The position numbers and the translations under genes are program-made. Positions 7,763-17,062 of a stretch of 64,000 nt of DNA are shown here, piece after piece. Each line of letters begins with the position of its first letter. Within the stretch, counting starts at the first letter, position 1. The notes under the pieces are model-generated. The model did not search any database. It was not told where the DNA came from and saw only the letters and a program-made list of their open reading frames with translations. Location of the stretch: positions 1 to 64,000 of the forward strand of contig NZ_OY782038.1 of the NCBI RefSeq assembly GCF_963677575.1, given 5' to 3'. This stretch comes from an uncultured Draconibacterium sp. GTDB lineage: Bacteria; Bacteroidota; Bacteroidia; Bacteroidales; Prolixibacteraceae.

Positions 7763-9184
7763 ATGAAAACAGAAATTTTATTTGGGTTAATACTACTTAT
7801 TAGCTTAAATGTTTTCGGAAAACCGACGGCTATCATAAGCGGAGAAATATTGAATTTTACAGGAGATAAGGTAAGCCTGCTTGTTTCTACTGGTTTTATT
7901 TCCAATGATTTGGAGCAGGAATCTGCGGTAGATAAGAATGGTGATTTTAAATTCGAGATAGATGTTGAAGGGGAGAAACCGATAATCCTTAAAACCGGAA
8001 AAAACAATATTGAATTGCTACTAACAGAAGGCGATTCAATTACCTGTTCTTTTGATTATAACAATGTTATTGAATCCATGCAATTCAGCGGAAACAGGGC
8101 AAGTCATTACAATTATTTTCTTGATTATTACCGGAAATTTAATTTGCCGCATGCCATGTTTACAAAGCCCGATTTTAGCGATATTTTTAACATGGCACCA
8201 AACGAGTTTAAGTCGTACCGGTCATCAAAAGTTCAGTCAGACCTTAATTTTCTTGAAGAATTTGTTTCTAAACATCAGGTTACAAATGAGTTTAAACTGT
8301 ATTGCGAAACAGAGATAAAGTATTCATACTACTACGCATTGGCCGCTTATGAAAGTTTAAGAGGATATTTTAAGAATGTTACAGACACTTTGCTTGAAGG
8401 ATTCTACGATGAACTGTCGGGCGACCTTTTTAATAATGACAAATACCTTATTTCGAGGAATTACGGCAATGCGATGACAACTTACGTTAGTAAAATAAAG
8501 AGTGGAACATATGATGAGCCGGTTTCATTTCATAACAGAGCTTTTGTTGTTATAGATAACGAACTGAAGAACAAATCGCATGACTTTTGCATGGCAAAAA
8601 TGATCACCGATTTATTCATGAGCGATGCTCCCGGAGATTTTAAAGATTCGGTGGCCTCTAATTTTATTAACAAAAGCAACTACCCGGATTATACAGCGTC
8701 GGTTACTTCGCTCTATGCAAAATCACTGGACGGGCGGGAAAAAAAATTACCTGCGGATGTTCTTGACTGTGAAATAGAGATGCTTGACGGTCGGAGCATG
8801 ACAATAGGCAAACTCTTGAAAGCGTGTAAAAACAAGGTTGTTTATATTGATGTATGGGCAAGTTTTTGTGGGCCATGTAAAATAGAAATGCCTTATTCTG
8901 AAAAATTAAAGCATGCGCTATCTGATAAAGATGTGGTGTTCATTTATCTTTCAATCGATAAAAATACTGAAGCCTGGAAGGGCGCAATGAATGACTGGGG
9001 AGGTAAAGGGCAAAACTACCTTTTAAAAGGTGGATTAAATACCGCATTTGCCAAACATTTTAATATTTATGGAGTGCCTCATTATATTTTAATCGATAAG
9101 CAGGGAAATGTTATATTCCCCTCGGCTGCACGTCCAGGTTCAGCGAGTATTAAAAATTCGATATTAACGCTCTGTAAACAATAA
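7763..9184 (+). CDS. TlpA-like thiol-disulfide oxidoreductase with large N-terminal domain
   Basis: 473 residues from the ATG at 7763; an earlier ATG at 7721 would overlap the previous gene and bury the signal peptide. The signal (MKTEILFGLILLISL) is followed by a beta-rich domain of the DUF4369 kind (AIISGEILNFTGDKVSL, ILKTGKNNIELLLTEGDSI) and a helical middle. The C-terminal 130 residues are a TlpA/AhpC-type thioredoxin fold with VYIDVWASFCGPC, active Cys369 and Cys372, and a cis-Pro region GVPHYILID. Periplasmic disulfide reduction is the likely role. The next operon gene encodes a second protein of the same architecture. Confidence 0.85.
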   Translation: MKTEILFGLILLISLNVFGKPTAIISGEILNFTGDKVSLLVSTGFISNDLEQESAVDKNGDFKFEIDVEGEKPIILKTGKNNIELLLTEGDSITCSFDYNNVIESMQFSGNRASHYNYFLDYYRKFNLPHAMFTKPDFSDIFNMAPNEFKSYRSSKVQSDLNFLEEFVSKHQVTNEFKLYCETEIKYSYYYALAAYESLRGYFKNVTDTLLEGFYDELSGDLFNNDKYLISRNYGNAMTTYVSKIKSGTYDEPVSFHNRAFVVIDNELKNKSHDFCMAKMITDLFMSDAPGDFKDSVASNFINKSNYPDYTASVTSLYAKSLDGREKKLPADVLDCEIEMLDGRSMTIGKLLKACKNKVVYIDVWASFCGPCKIEMPYSEKLKHALSDKDVVFIYLSIDKNTEAWKGAMNDWGGKGQNYLLKGGLNTAFAKHFNIYGVPHYILIDKQGNVIFPSAARPGSASIKNSILTLCKQ

Positions 9185-9193
9185 AGTCAGAAA

Positions 9194-10645
9194 ATGAGAA
9201 AACAATTAAAATTACTGGTGGTGCTAACTGTGGCTATAGTTGCTGCTTGTACCACACGAGAAAAGACACCGGCCCCAACCTTTGAGAAAGGAGTTGCCGT
9301 TATTCAGGGAAGGGTGCTAAATCCGTCAGAAGAATCAAAGACGATTCGCTTTGCAGCCCAGGGAATAATTGAGTCCGTTGAGAATACCGCAGTTATTGAC
9401 TCAAATGGATATTTTAGCACAAAAATTTCGCTTTATAACCCCCAGAATATTAGTGGTTTTATAAACGATAAAACTATTGCTTTATTTGTCAGGCCGGGAG
9501 ACAGCTTGTCCATCAATATCGATGAAAAAGCTTTTGCGGATGGTGATTATCCCGAATATGAAATAAGCGGTTCTGAACCGGATGCCGGGAATTCATTGCT
9601 CATGCAAAAGTACATGCGTTTTATTGGCAGTCGGGATTTTAACCCAAACACCGATACATCAATAGAAGAATATAAAGCCATTTTACAAACGGAGATAAAC
9701 CGGCAAGATTCACTGTTTCAGTATTTTTGTAATGAAAATGAAGTTACTTCAGAGTTTAAAAACTGGGCGCAAAATGATATCGTTTATAATGTAGCCAATT
9801 ATTTGTTGAACTATCATTTTGCAAATCCGGCCAGCAAAGGGAACTTGTTCGATAAAACAATGTTTCCAGTTGATAATAATGCGGCAATTTATTCCGATTT
9901 ATATTCGCTGCATTTACGCCACTATGCTTTAAACCTTGGCATTTGGAACGATACAACCTGTATAAATTTATTGAGCAGGGGAGATAACCTCAACGCTTTT
10001 CAAACTTGCTTAAATACAATTGTTAACAGCGAAGCTCCTGGTTTATACAGGGATATTATGTGCTATAAAATGTTTAGTTCTCTCTTTGGAGAATCATTTA
10101 GTGATTTTTCTAAATTATTTGAGAATGTCGATGCGTATATTGATGACGCTTCATTAAAAGAAATCTTAAATGACGAGCGGATTGAATATGAAAACGAAAA
10201 GAATGTAAATATTGCATTTTTAGATCCTGATTCAAACGAAGAAAGAGTAATAAATGGCGATTTCTGGAAAGAAATAAAGGAAAAATATAATGGAAAGGTT
10301 GTATACGTCGACATTTGGGCAACCTGGTGTGCTCCATGCCTAACAGAATTTCAGTATACTATTGATTTGCATAAGAAGCTGGAAAATAAGGATATTGCAT
10401 TTGTTAACTTATGTCTTTCATCTAAAAAAGACAATTGGAAAGCCGCATTGGAAAATAGTAAAATTGATGGCACTAATTATTTCTTTAATGAGGAGCAATC
10501 TCAATTACTAAGGGGTAAGTTGAAATTTGAAGGTTTCCCGACTTATTTGATTATTGACAAGCAAGGGAACATTGTAAATGCGAATGCCCCACGACCATCT
10601 TCCGGGAAAAAAATCATGACATTATTAGCAGAAATGGCAAGTTAG
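9194..10645 (+). CDS. TlpA-like thiol-disulfide oxidoreductase lipoprotein
   Basis: 483 residues. The N-terminus has a lipobox near residue 19 (AIVAAC), so this paralogue is membrane-anchored while the preceding one looks soluble. It has the same layout: N-terminal beta domain (VIQGRVLNPSEESKTIRF), helical middle, and C-terminal thioredoxin fold with DIWATWCAPC, active Cys379 and Cys382, and GFPTYLIIDKQGN. Starts 9 bp after the first TlpA gene. The pair may form a relay or act on different partners. Confidence 0.85.
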   Translation: MRKQLKLLVVLTVAIVAACTTREKTPAPTFEKGVAVIQGRVLNPSEESKTIRFAAQGIIESVENTAVIDSNGYFSTKISLYNPQNISGFINDKTIALFVRPGDSLSINIDEKAFADGDYPEYEISGSEPDAGNSLLMQKYMRFIGSRDFNPNTDTSIEEYKAILQTEINRQDSLFQYFCNENEVTSEFKNWAQNDIVYNVANYLLNYHFANPASKGNLFDKTMFPVDNNAAIYSDLYSLHLRHYALNLGIWNDTTCINLLSRGDNLNAFQTCLNTIVNSEAPGLYRDIMCYKMFSSLFGESFSDFSKLFENVDAYIDDASLKEILNDERIEYENEKNVNIAFLDPDSNEERVINGDFWKEIKEKYNGKVVYVDIWATWCAPCLTEFQYTIDLHKKLENKDIAFVNLCLSSKKDNWKAALENSKIDGTNYFFNEEQSQLLRGKLKFEGFPTYLIIDKQGNIVNANAPRPSSGKKIMTLLAEMAS

Positions 10646-10649
10646 TAGG

Positions 10650-11564
10650 ATGGTAACTGTATATATCCATAAACCGGTGATTAGCCTAAAGGGTGCCGCA
10701 GTAAAAGGGTTTATGCGGCTGGTTGGTTTTAAAAGAAATTTTACCAATAGGATAAAACATAACGATTTTAAAACCGAACCAGCTTCATTTCCCAAAAGTT
10801 TTATGGACAAGTTTATTGTAAAAATAGTGGAGGTTCATTCGCGAAAAGTTTGGGAAATATCACCCAAAAGCAATGCTTCCGGATTATATGTGTTTTACCT
10901 GCACGGAGGGGGATATGTACATAATATTTCGAAACAACACTGGCAGTTTATAACCAAACTCATTCATCATACAGGCGTAACGGTTGTTGTCCCGGATTAT
11001 CCGTTGGCTCCTGAAAATACTGCAAAAACAAGCTTTTTAATGGTTGAAGAAGCCTATCAAAATCTTCTTGAAAAGACTTTGGCTGATAAAATCATTTTGA
11101 TGGGAGACAGTGCCGGAGGTGGATTTTCAATTGCTTTGGCACAAAAGTTCAAACGTGATAATATGCCACTTCCTCAGCAAATTATTTTACTTTCACCTTT
11201 TCTTGATGCCACAATGGTGAATCCCGAAATAAAAGCGAATGAGAAAAAAGATCCCTGGTTAAGCGTTGAAGGTACTCAAATGGCAGGAAAATATTGGGCA
11301 GGCGATTTAGATGTGAAAAATCCCTTGATTAGTCCGATTTACGGATCAATGGAAGGATTGCCACAAATTTCGGTTTTTGTTGGTGGCTGCGATATTTTAC
11401 TTGCCGATAATCGAAAGCTAAAAAAGCTAATGGAAGAAAAACAATTGCCGTTTAATTATTTTGAATACCCTACAATGTTTCACGTATGGGTATTGGTTAC
11501 AATGCTCAAAGAAGCAAAAGCAGCATTAAATCAAATCGCTAATTTAATATCCGAAAAGAAGTAG
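10650..11564 (+). CDS. Alpha/beta hydrolase, HSL-family esterase
   Basis: 304 residues without a signal peptide, so cytoplasmic. Hormone-sensitive-lipase family hallmarks are present: YLHGGGYV (oxyanion hole), VVPDYPLAPEN, GDSAGGG with the nucleophile Ser, GGCDILLADN with the acid, and MFHVW with the catalytic His. Fifth gene of the operon, 4 bp after the TlpA lipoprotein and 2 bp before the next esterase. Members hydrolyse short-chain acyl esters; the physiological substrate is unknown. Confidence 0.88.
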   Translation: MVTVYIHKPVISLKGAAVKGFMRLVGFKRNFTNRIKHNDFKTEPASFPKSFMDKFIVKIVEVHSRKVWEISPKSNASGLYVFYLHGGGYVHNISKQHWQFITKLIHHTGVTVVVPDYPLAPENTAKTSFLMVEEAYQNLLEKTLADKIILMGDSAGGGFSIALAQKFKRDNMPLPQQIILLSPFLDATMVNPEIKANEKKDPWLSVEGTQMAGKYWAGDLDVKNPLISPIYGSMEGLPQISVFVGGCDILLADNRKLKKLMEEKQLPFNYFEYPTMFHVWVLVTMLKEAKAALNQIANLISEKK

Positions 11565-11566
11565 TA

Positions 11567-12901
11567 ATGACAAAAGATAAAACATTCCAAACACCGGCAG
11601 GACAAATAATAGCAAGAGAAAATTCAATGGTCATTCGGGCTACAGGAATTCCATATGCTACAGCCCGGCGTTTTGAGAAACCGGAAGGAATAGAAAAATA
11701 TGTTGAGCCGGTTAATGCAACACAATCGGCTCCTGCCTGCCTTCAGAATGAGGATAAAGCTTTTAGTAATTTTGTTGGTGAGAATATCTTGAAGGATCTA
11801 AAGCAGTCGGAGGATTGCCTGAACCTTTCTGTAACCCGTCCGAATAACGAGCAAGAAAATCTTCCGGTCATGGTTTGGATTCATGGCGGAAGTTACATCG
11901 CAGGTGTCGGAGATGCTTTTGTATTTGATCCTGAACCGATGGCTGCAGAGCAAAATGTGATTGTTGTGGCAGTGACTTACCGCCTGGGATTATTTGGTTT
12001 TCTGGGCAATTACAACAACGTCCCGCCCAACCTCGGCTATCTGGATTTAGTGGAAGCTTTGCGCTGGATTAACAAAAATATCGAATCATTTGGAGGTAAT
12101 CCTCAAAATGTAACCTTGTTTGGGCAATCGGCAGGAGGTGATGCGGTGGCTCAAATGATGTTGATTGAAGAAACAAAAGGTTTATTTCAGAATGTAATTA
12201 TTCAAAGCGCTCCTTTCGGCTTGTTGTTCGATAAGGCAAAGATGATAGACGATATGATTGCGGTAGCAAAATCGTTGTTTGAAAATGCTTCAGAAGAAGA
12301 AATATTAAGCAAACAATTGGAGGTTCTTGCAGCTGCAAAAAGTTATGGTTTAAAATCCGGAATGCCATTTGGTGTCCAATATGGAGCTTATCCATTCCCC
12401 AAAGAAGTTGATGTTTACAAGGTTTGGAAAGAACGGGCAAAAGGCACTAACATCTTAGCGGGACACACCAAAAGCGAAACGGCACTGTATATTCCAATGA
12501 TTCCCCAGGTAAAAAAACCAACTCAAATTCCGCTTCTTGGGAAAGTGATTAAGCAGCTGTTTGTCGGATTAACTACCAATCTCGTTTACAAAAAGGGCTG
12601 TAATAAATTTGCTCAAAATTGTGCAACAGCTACGAATAATGTATATCAATATGAAATCTCATGGGGATCAAAAATAAATGGATTCGGGGCGGCTCATACC
12701 ATAGATATTCCCCTGCTTTTTGGAAAAAGTACCATGTGGGAAAACAGAAAAGTAGTTGAAGGAATAACAGTCGAAGAGATTGATAAAAAAGGCAAAGAAG
12801 TCCGTCAACTTTGGGCTGATTTTGCCAAGAATGGAAATTTGGATAATGAAGGTGAAATTGAGGGAGTATTAAAATATCGAAAAATAAAATGCAATGAGTA
12901 A
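11567..12901 (+). CDS. Carboxylesterase type B
   Basis: 444 residues, no signal peptide. Type B carboxylesterase motifs: SEDCLNLSV, WIHGGSYIAG (oxyanion hole), FGGNPQNVTLFGQSAGG (nucleophile Ser), ETALYIP (likely acid Glu) and GAAHTIDIPLLF (catalytic His). It is somewhat shorter than the usual 500 residues. Last gene of the operon. Its stop codon TAA (12899-12901) is also the left copy of the 3-bp target duplication of the following IS5-family element, so the reading frame is intact. Confidence 0.88.
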   Translation: MTKDKTFQTPAGQIIARENSMVIRATGIPYATARRFEKPEGIEKYVEPVNATQSAPACLQNEDKAFSNFVGENILKDLKQSEDCLNLSVTRPNNEQENLPVMVWIHGGSYIAGVGDAFVFDPEPMAAEQNVIVVAVTYRLGLFGFLGNYNNVPPNLGYLDLVEALRWINKNIESFGGNPQNVTLFGQSAGGDAVAQMMLIEETKGLFQNVIIQSAPFGLLFDKAKMIDDMIAVAKSLFENASEEEILSKQLEVLAAAKSYGLKSGMPFGVQYGAYPFPKEVDVYKVWKERAKGTNILAGHTKSETALYIPMIPQVKKPTQIPLLGKVIKQLFVGLTTNLVYKKGCNKFAQNCATATNNVYQYEISWGSKINGFGAAHTIDIPLLFGKSTMWENRKVVEGITVEEIDKKGKEVRQLWADFAKNGNLDNEGEIEGVLKYRKIKCNE

Positions 12902-13781
12902 GAAGCTGTCTAAAAACGGTTCAACATTATTCTTATAGCAGATAAATACACCATGGCAACAGATGTTTGGTTTAGCCTCTCATAATTTTTGGAATTTCTA
13001 CGGTTTGTGTCAATCCATGAAAATGTTCTTTCAACTATCCACCTCTTGGGTAAAACTTTGAATTTGTTTTGCTCATTGCGTTTAACAATTTCAAAGTCGA
13101 TATTAAATGCGGCTTTTACCTTTTCAATAAGTTTCCCTGTGTAGCCCCCGTCTGCAAATATTTTTATCACTTTAATCCAATTTGATTTCATTTCACTTAT
13201 AACGCTGTGCGCACCTGAGCGGTCTTGTGTGGAAGCACTTTGTATGACAACTGCCAATATCATCCCCAATGTGTCTGTAATGATATGACGTTTTATCCCT
13301 TTTATCTTTTTGCCTGCATCAAACCCTTTGTCCTCTGAACTTACCAGCGTATTTTTTACTGATTGGGCATCGATAATCCCTACGCTTGGTTCTTCATCTT
13401 TTCCCGAACGCTTCCTTACTTTCATTACCAGCATCTCATGTATTGACTCCCATATTAAATTCTTTTTCCATGTTGAAAAATAGTAATATACAACTTTCCA
13501 TTGCGGAAAATCAGAAGGAAGCATCCTCCATTGGCAACCAGTTTTAACCAGATACATAATGCCATTTACTATTTCTCGTAAATCATATTTCCTTCTACGT
13601 TTTATATCAAAAAATTTTGATATCATTGTCCACTGGCCATCGCTTAAATTACTTGGATATATCGTCATTTTTTTAAGATTTTGGTGAACCTTAATAATCT
13701 GAACTTATCCGTGAATAATGCGATGGCTTTTAATTTTGTTACTTACATAAGAAAGTTAATTTCTTATTTTTAGACAGCTTC
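12902..13781 (-). mobile_element. Complete IS5-family insertion sequence
   Basis: 880-bp element with perfect terminal inverted repeats of 15 bp (GAAGCTGTCTAAAAA at the left, its complement at the right) and a 3-bp TAA target duplication at 12899-12901 and 13782-13784. A single transposase ORF fills it. Size and TNA-type duplication fit the IS1031/IS427 part of the IS5 family. It looks intact and fairly recent. It lies between the esterase operon and the araC-type gene. Confidence 0.9.
12910..13668 (-). CDS. IS5-family DDE transposase
   Basis: 252 residues, a single-frame transposase with the DUF4096-like N-terminus (LSDGQWTMISKFF, MYLVKTGCQWRMLPSDFP) and the DDE domain: D in GIIDAQSVKNT, D in IFADGGYTGK and E in WIVERTFSWI. 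No frameshift or internal stop is visible, so it is probably active. Confidence 0.93.
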   Translation of the reverse strand: MTIYPSNLSDGQWTMISKFFDIKRRRKYDLREIVNGIMYLVKTGCQWRMLPSDFPQWKVVYYYFSTWKKNLIWESIHEMLVMKVRKRSGKDEEPSVGIIDAQSVKNTLVSSEDKGFDAGKKIKGIKRHIITDTLGMILAVVIQSASTQDRSGAHSVISEMKSNWIKVIKIFADGGYTGKLIEKVKAAFNIDFEIVKRNEQNKFKVLPKRWIVERTFSWIDTNRRNSKNYERLNQTSVAMVYLSAIRIMLNRF

Positions 13782-13823
13782 TAAGAAGTGAAAAATAGAA
13801 TTGAAAAGTCTCACATCTAACGT

Positions 13824-14678
13824 ATGGACGCAGATATAAACACAATCTATTCATCTGAATTTTATCGAATTGTCGATTTTAGATGTAAGTGCAAACAAGT
13901 GTGTACATCAAGGGCCGAATATTCGAAATCGTTCAACATTAGTTTTATACGCAAAGGAAACTTTATTTATAAGGTTTTCAGAAACGACTTTGATGTTTAT
14001 ACCGGCTTTGCAATAATCGACAAGCCAAACAGTGAGCACGCCGTAGAACATTGCCATCATATTCCCGACGAATGCACCATTATCGATTTTTCAGATGAGT
14101 TTTACGGATTGCTTAGAGATAACCACAAAATTGAGTACAAATCTTTTTTTTCAAATCAGGATGTTCAATCGTTACTAGTTAAAACTGATAACAATACCGA
14201 ATTTCTGCATTTTCTTCTTCTTGAACAAATAAGGAAACCGCACCCAAATAAAATCTATATTGATTGCCTTGTGATGAACATATTGCATTGGTTTCTGGAC
14301 AGGATAGACAACAATGAAAGCCCCAATAATATATCCGCGAAACTGAAAAGAAGGCATTTGCAAACCGTTGAAAATGCTAAAGATTATATGTTCAGTAACT
14401 TCTATGAGAATATAAGTTTAACTGATATATCCAATCATTGCAATATAAGTTTGTTCCATTTTAGCCGGATTTTTAAAGAAATTACCCGGAATTCTCCCTA
14501 TCGTTTTCTTCGCGATACCAGGCTTAACAACGCCAAACAGCTGATTGAAAATGCAGATTTGCCAATGCAGGAAGTTTGCTTCCGGTCAGGATTCCAGAAT
14601 ATCGAAAATTTCAATACCGCATTTAAAGACCGGTATCAATACGCGCCTTCCTATTTCAAAAAGAGCAAGAATTCATAA
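13824..14678 (+). CDS. AraC-family transcriptional regulator
   Basis: 284 residues. The C-terminal 100 residues carry two helix-turn-helix units typical of AraC/XylS (ISLTDISNHCNISLFHFSRIFKE and LPMQEVCFRSGFQNIENFNTAFK). The N-terminal part is a cupin-like sensing domain with several Cys and His (CKCKQVC, AVEHCHHIPDEC), which could bind metal or sense redox. Without the insertion sequence its ATG would lie about 40 nt behind the carboxylesterase stop in the same direction, so it was probably part of, or regulated, the esterase/TlpA operon. Confidence 0.88.
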   Translation: MDADINTIYSSEFYRIVDFRCKCKQVCTSRAEYSKSFNISFIRKGNFIYKVFRNDFDVYTGFAIIDKPNSEHAVEHCHHIPDECTIIDFSDEFYGLLRDNHKIEYKSFFSNQDVQSLLVKTDNNTEFLHFLLLEQIRKPHPNKIYIDCLVMNILHWFLDRIDNNESPNNISAKLKRRHLQTVENAKDYMFSNFYENISLTDISNHCNISLFHFSRIFKEITRNSPYRFLRDTRLNNAKQLIENADLPMQEVCFRSGFQNIENFNTAFKDRYQYAPSYFKKSKNS

Positions 14679-14750
14679 GTTGTTTAATTGGTTAGTAATC
14701 ATCTTTGTATAATCAAAGAATGAAATTATTGAATCAAAAAAATTAGTGAG

Positions 14751-15263
14751 ATGAATAGATTTGCAGAAGCATTAATAGCAGAGACAAAAAATGTAATTAT
14801 TCCCGAAGAAGATGATTTTTTTGCCCCATTACTTGGCGAATGGGACTTTAAGTGGCACGACAATATCGGCACTCAATACGAATCTTGTTTCGAAGGTAAA
14901 TGGACATTTGCAAGAGTTTTGGAAGGATGTGGTGTCCAGGACACCTTTGTTACTTCAAAAATAAACCCGAATACCAGAGAACAGGAAAATGAATACGGTA
15001 CTACTTTAAGAATTTATAACCCACAGAATAAAAACTGGGATATTTTTTACGGCTGTACCGGAGAAGCTGTACTTTTAACAGGGCATAAAGAAAAGAATGA
15101 AATTGTGCTTACCTGTGTTTATCCGCTTGGCTTTTCAATGAAATGGATTTTTTACGACATCCGGGAAAATTCATTTAAATGGAAAAATATTGTTTCTACC
15201 GACAATGGAAAAAGCTGGAAAACCAAAGCCAGGGCAGAAGAGGTGAGCAGGGTTTTGAAATAA
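14751..15263 (+). CDS. DUF1579-like cytoplasmic protein
   Basis: 170 residues without a signal. FFAPLLGEWDFKWHDN, then FEGKWTFARVLEGCGVQDTF, and a regular run of beta-strands match the small barrel of DUF1579/lipocalin-like proteins often found near AraC regulators and SRPBCC proteins. Function unknown. It follows the AraC gene by 72 bp and precedes the membrane-anchored protein by 11 bp. Confidence 0.6.
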   Translation: MNRFAEALIAETKNVIIPEEDDFFAPLLGEWDFKWHDNIGTQYESCFEGKWTFARVLEGCGVQDTFVTSKINPNTREQENEYGTTLRIYNPQNKNWDIFYGCTGEAVLLTGHKEKNEIVLTCVYPLGFSMKWIFYDIRENSFKWKNIVSTDNGKSWKTKARAEEVSRVLK

Positions 15264-15274
15264 ACAATGATACA

Positions 15275-15832
15275 ATGAACACAAAAGAGTACATTAAAGA
15301 GCTGAGTATTGTGATTGTAGGTATTCTGATTGCTCTTTGGATTAATAATATTTGGACAAGGCACGAACAGCACACTACACAAAAACAAGTATTAACGGTT
15401 ATCCAAAACGAGCTGAACGATAATAAACAACAAACCAAACGAGCTCTCGATAATCTAAATAAGTTGCTTGGCAATTTTGAGAAAATCCAGAAATTGGCCA
15501 GTACTTCGGGCTCTTATGATGTATCTATTAAATATACCGGTTCAAACCTGAAAAGTATCGGATACGAAACTGCCAAATACACCGGGATATTGAAAGATAT
15601 TAATCATCAATTAATGTCTGAAATAGTTGAATACTATGAAATTAAGAAAGAGGTAAAAGATTTGGAAGCATCATTGAGAGACGAAATATTTATATTTTTC
15701 AAAAACACGACTCAAAAAAATATTGATTATCTGATTCTTAAAATCTCTAATTTAATTGAGAATACAAAAAATCTTGATGCAATACAAAGCCAATTATCCG
15801 AAGAGTTAACGAAATATTTTGATGAGAAATAG
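15275..15832 (+). CDS. Membrane-anchored protein, DUF6090-like
   Basis: 185 residues from the ATG at 15275; an upstream start at 15179 would overlap the previous gene by 85 bp. One membrane helix near the N-terminus (ELSIVIVGILIALWINNIW), followed by a long helical, probably coiled-coil, soluble part. The IVIVGILIALWIN motif is the hallmark of DUF6090-type proteins in Bacteroidota. No catalytic residues can be proposed. Confidence 0.6.
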   Translation: MNTKEYIKELSIVIVGILIALWINNIWTRHEQHTTQKQVLTVIQNELNDNKQQTKRALDNLNKLLGNFEKIQKLASTSGSYDVSIKYTGSNLKSIGYETAKYTGILKDINHQLMSEIVEYYEIKKEVKDLEASLRDEIFIFFKNTTQKNIDYLILKISNLIENTKNLDAIQSQLSEELTKYFDEK

Positions 15833-15884
15833 TAGCTAACTTTCTGATAATATTGATAATAACACCTATTTATAATCTGATAAA

Positions 15885-16565
15885 ATGGCATACCAATTAA
15901 AAAATGTGGTTCCTTGGGGACGAAATCTGGATGAATATATTAGTATGTTCAATCTTACAAGTTTAGACAGAACCGAAAAAATTATCAGTTTTGGTGACGG
16001 TCCTGCCAGCTTTAATAGCGAAATGACAAAAAGGAACGGAAAAGTTATTTCCATCGATCCTTTGTACCAATTTTCTTCGCAGGAAATAAAACAAAGAATT
16101 GATGAAATAAAAGGCATCGTAATTGAACAAACCAAAAATAACACTGGGAATTTTGTTTGGAGAATGATCAAAAATGTAAAAGAATTGGAACAAATCCGCT
16201 TGTCAGCAATGGCTAAATTTCTTCAGGATTTTGAAAACGGAAAGAAGGAAAAACGTTATATCAACCACGAGCTACCCAACAAAACAGAATTTGATGATTT
16301 AGCTTTTGACCTAGGGTTGAGTTCTCATTTTTTACTTTTGTATTCACAATTAGGACTCGACTTTCATATTGCCTCAATAGCCGAAATGTTACGAATTTCA
16401 AAAGAGATTCGGATTTTTCCGATATTAAATCTAGATGCAAAAAAATCGGAGTTGTTGGCAGATATAATTGAATATTTTGGCTCTGATTTCGTAGTGAATA
16501 TTCAAAAAGTAAATTATGAATTCCAGAAGAACGGGAATGAAATGTTAAAAATAAAACGAAGATAA
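15885..16565 (+). CDS. SAM-dependent methyltransferase-like protein
   Basis: 226 residues. The N-terminal segment has IISFGDGPASFNSEMTKR followed by VISIDPLYQ, which fits motif I (glycine loop) and the acidic ribose-binding end of strand 2 in Rossmann-type methyltransferases. DLAFDLGLSSHFLLLYS resembles motif IV. The acceptor substrate is unknown. The GNAT gene starts 2 bp after its stop. Confidence 0.65.
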   Translation: MAYQLKNVVPWGRNLDEYISMFNLTSLDRTEKIISFGDGPASFNSEMTKRNGKVISIDPLYQFSSQEIKQRIDEIKGIVIEQTKNNTGNFVWRMIKNVKELEQIRLSAMAKFLQDFENGKKEKRYINHELPNKTEFDDLAFDLGLSSHFLLLYSQLGLDFHIASIAEMLRISKEIRIFPILNLDAKKSELLADIIEYFGSDFVVNIQKVNYEFQKNGNEMLKIKRR

Positions 16566-16567
16566 CG

Positions 16568-17062
16568 ATGATAACAAAATGCACTGAAAAAGACTTCAAC
16601 ACGATACTTGAAATAATCAACGACTCTTCAACAGCTTATAAAGGCATTATTCCGGAAGACCGTTGGAAAGAACCTTATATGCCAAAAGAAGAACTGGAAA
16701 CTCAGATTAACGAAGGGGTTGAATTCTGGAAATACGAAGAAAACAACGAAGTACTGGGAGTGATGGGCATTCAGTTTAAACAAGATGTTACTCTAATACG
16801 GCACGCTTATATCAGAACCATTGCCCGGCAAAAAGGTATTGGCGGAAAATTGTTAAAACATTTAAGGGACATAACTCAAACACCGGTACTTATTGGCACC
16901 TGGGCTGATGCTTCCTGGGCCATTCGTTTTTATAAAAAGAACGGTTTCCGACAAGTGAACGAGGAAGAGAAAAATAAACTGCTAAAAACATATTGGTCAA
17001 TTCCCGAACGACAAGTGGAAACATCGATTGTTTTGGCTGACGAAAAATGGAAAGGGTTGTGA
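16568..17062 (+). CDS. GNAT-family N-acetyltransferase
   Basis: 164 residues covering one GNAT domain. The acetyl-CoA-binding motif A is RQKGIGGKLLKHL near residues 95-107, and motif B includes WAIRFYKKNGFRQV. Cytoplasmic acyl transfer to an amine is expected; the substrate is not evident. The stop TGA overlaps the ATG of a 26-codon ORF (TGATG at 17060-17064). Confidence 0.88.
   Translation: MITKCTEKDFNTILEIINDSSTAYKGIIPEDRWKEPYMPKEELETQINEGVEFWKYEENNEVLGVMGIQFKQDVTLIRHAYIRTIARQKGIGGKLLKHLRDITQTPVLIGTWADASWAIRFYKKNGFRQVNEEEKNKLLKTYWSIPERQVETSIVLADEKWKGL

Noticed and set aside
11567..12901. Carboxylesterase disrupted by the IS5-family element
   Set aside because: The insertion site is the TAA stop codon itself, which is kept by the target duplication, so the frame is complete.
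15179..15274. Longer N-terminus for the DUF6090-like protein
   Set aside because: It would overlap the DUF1579-like gene by 85 bp in another frame and put charged residues before the membrane helix. The ATG at 15275 is better placed.
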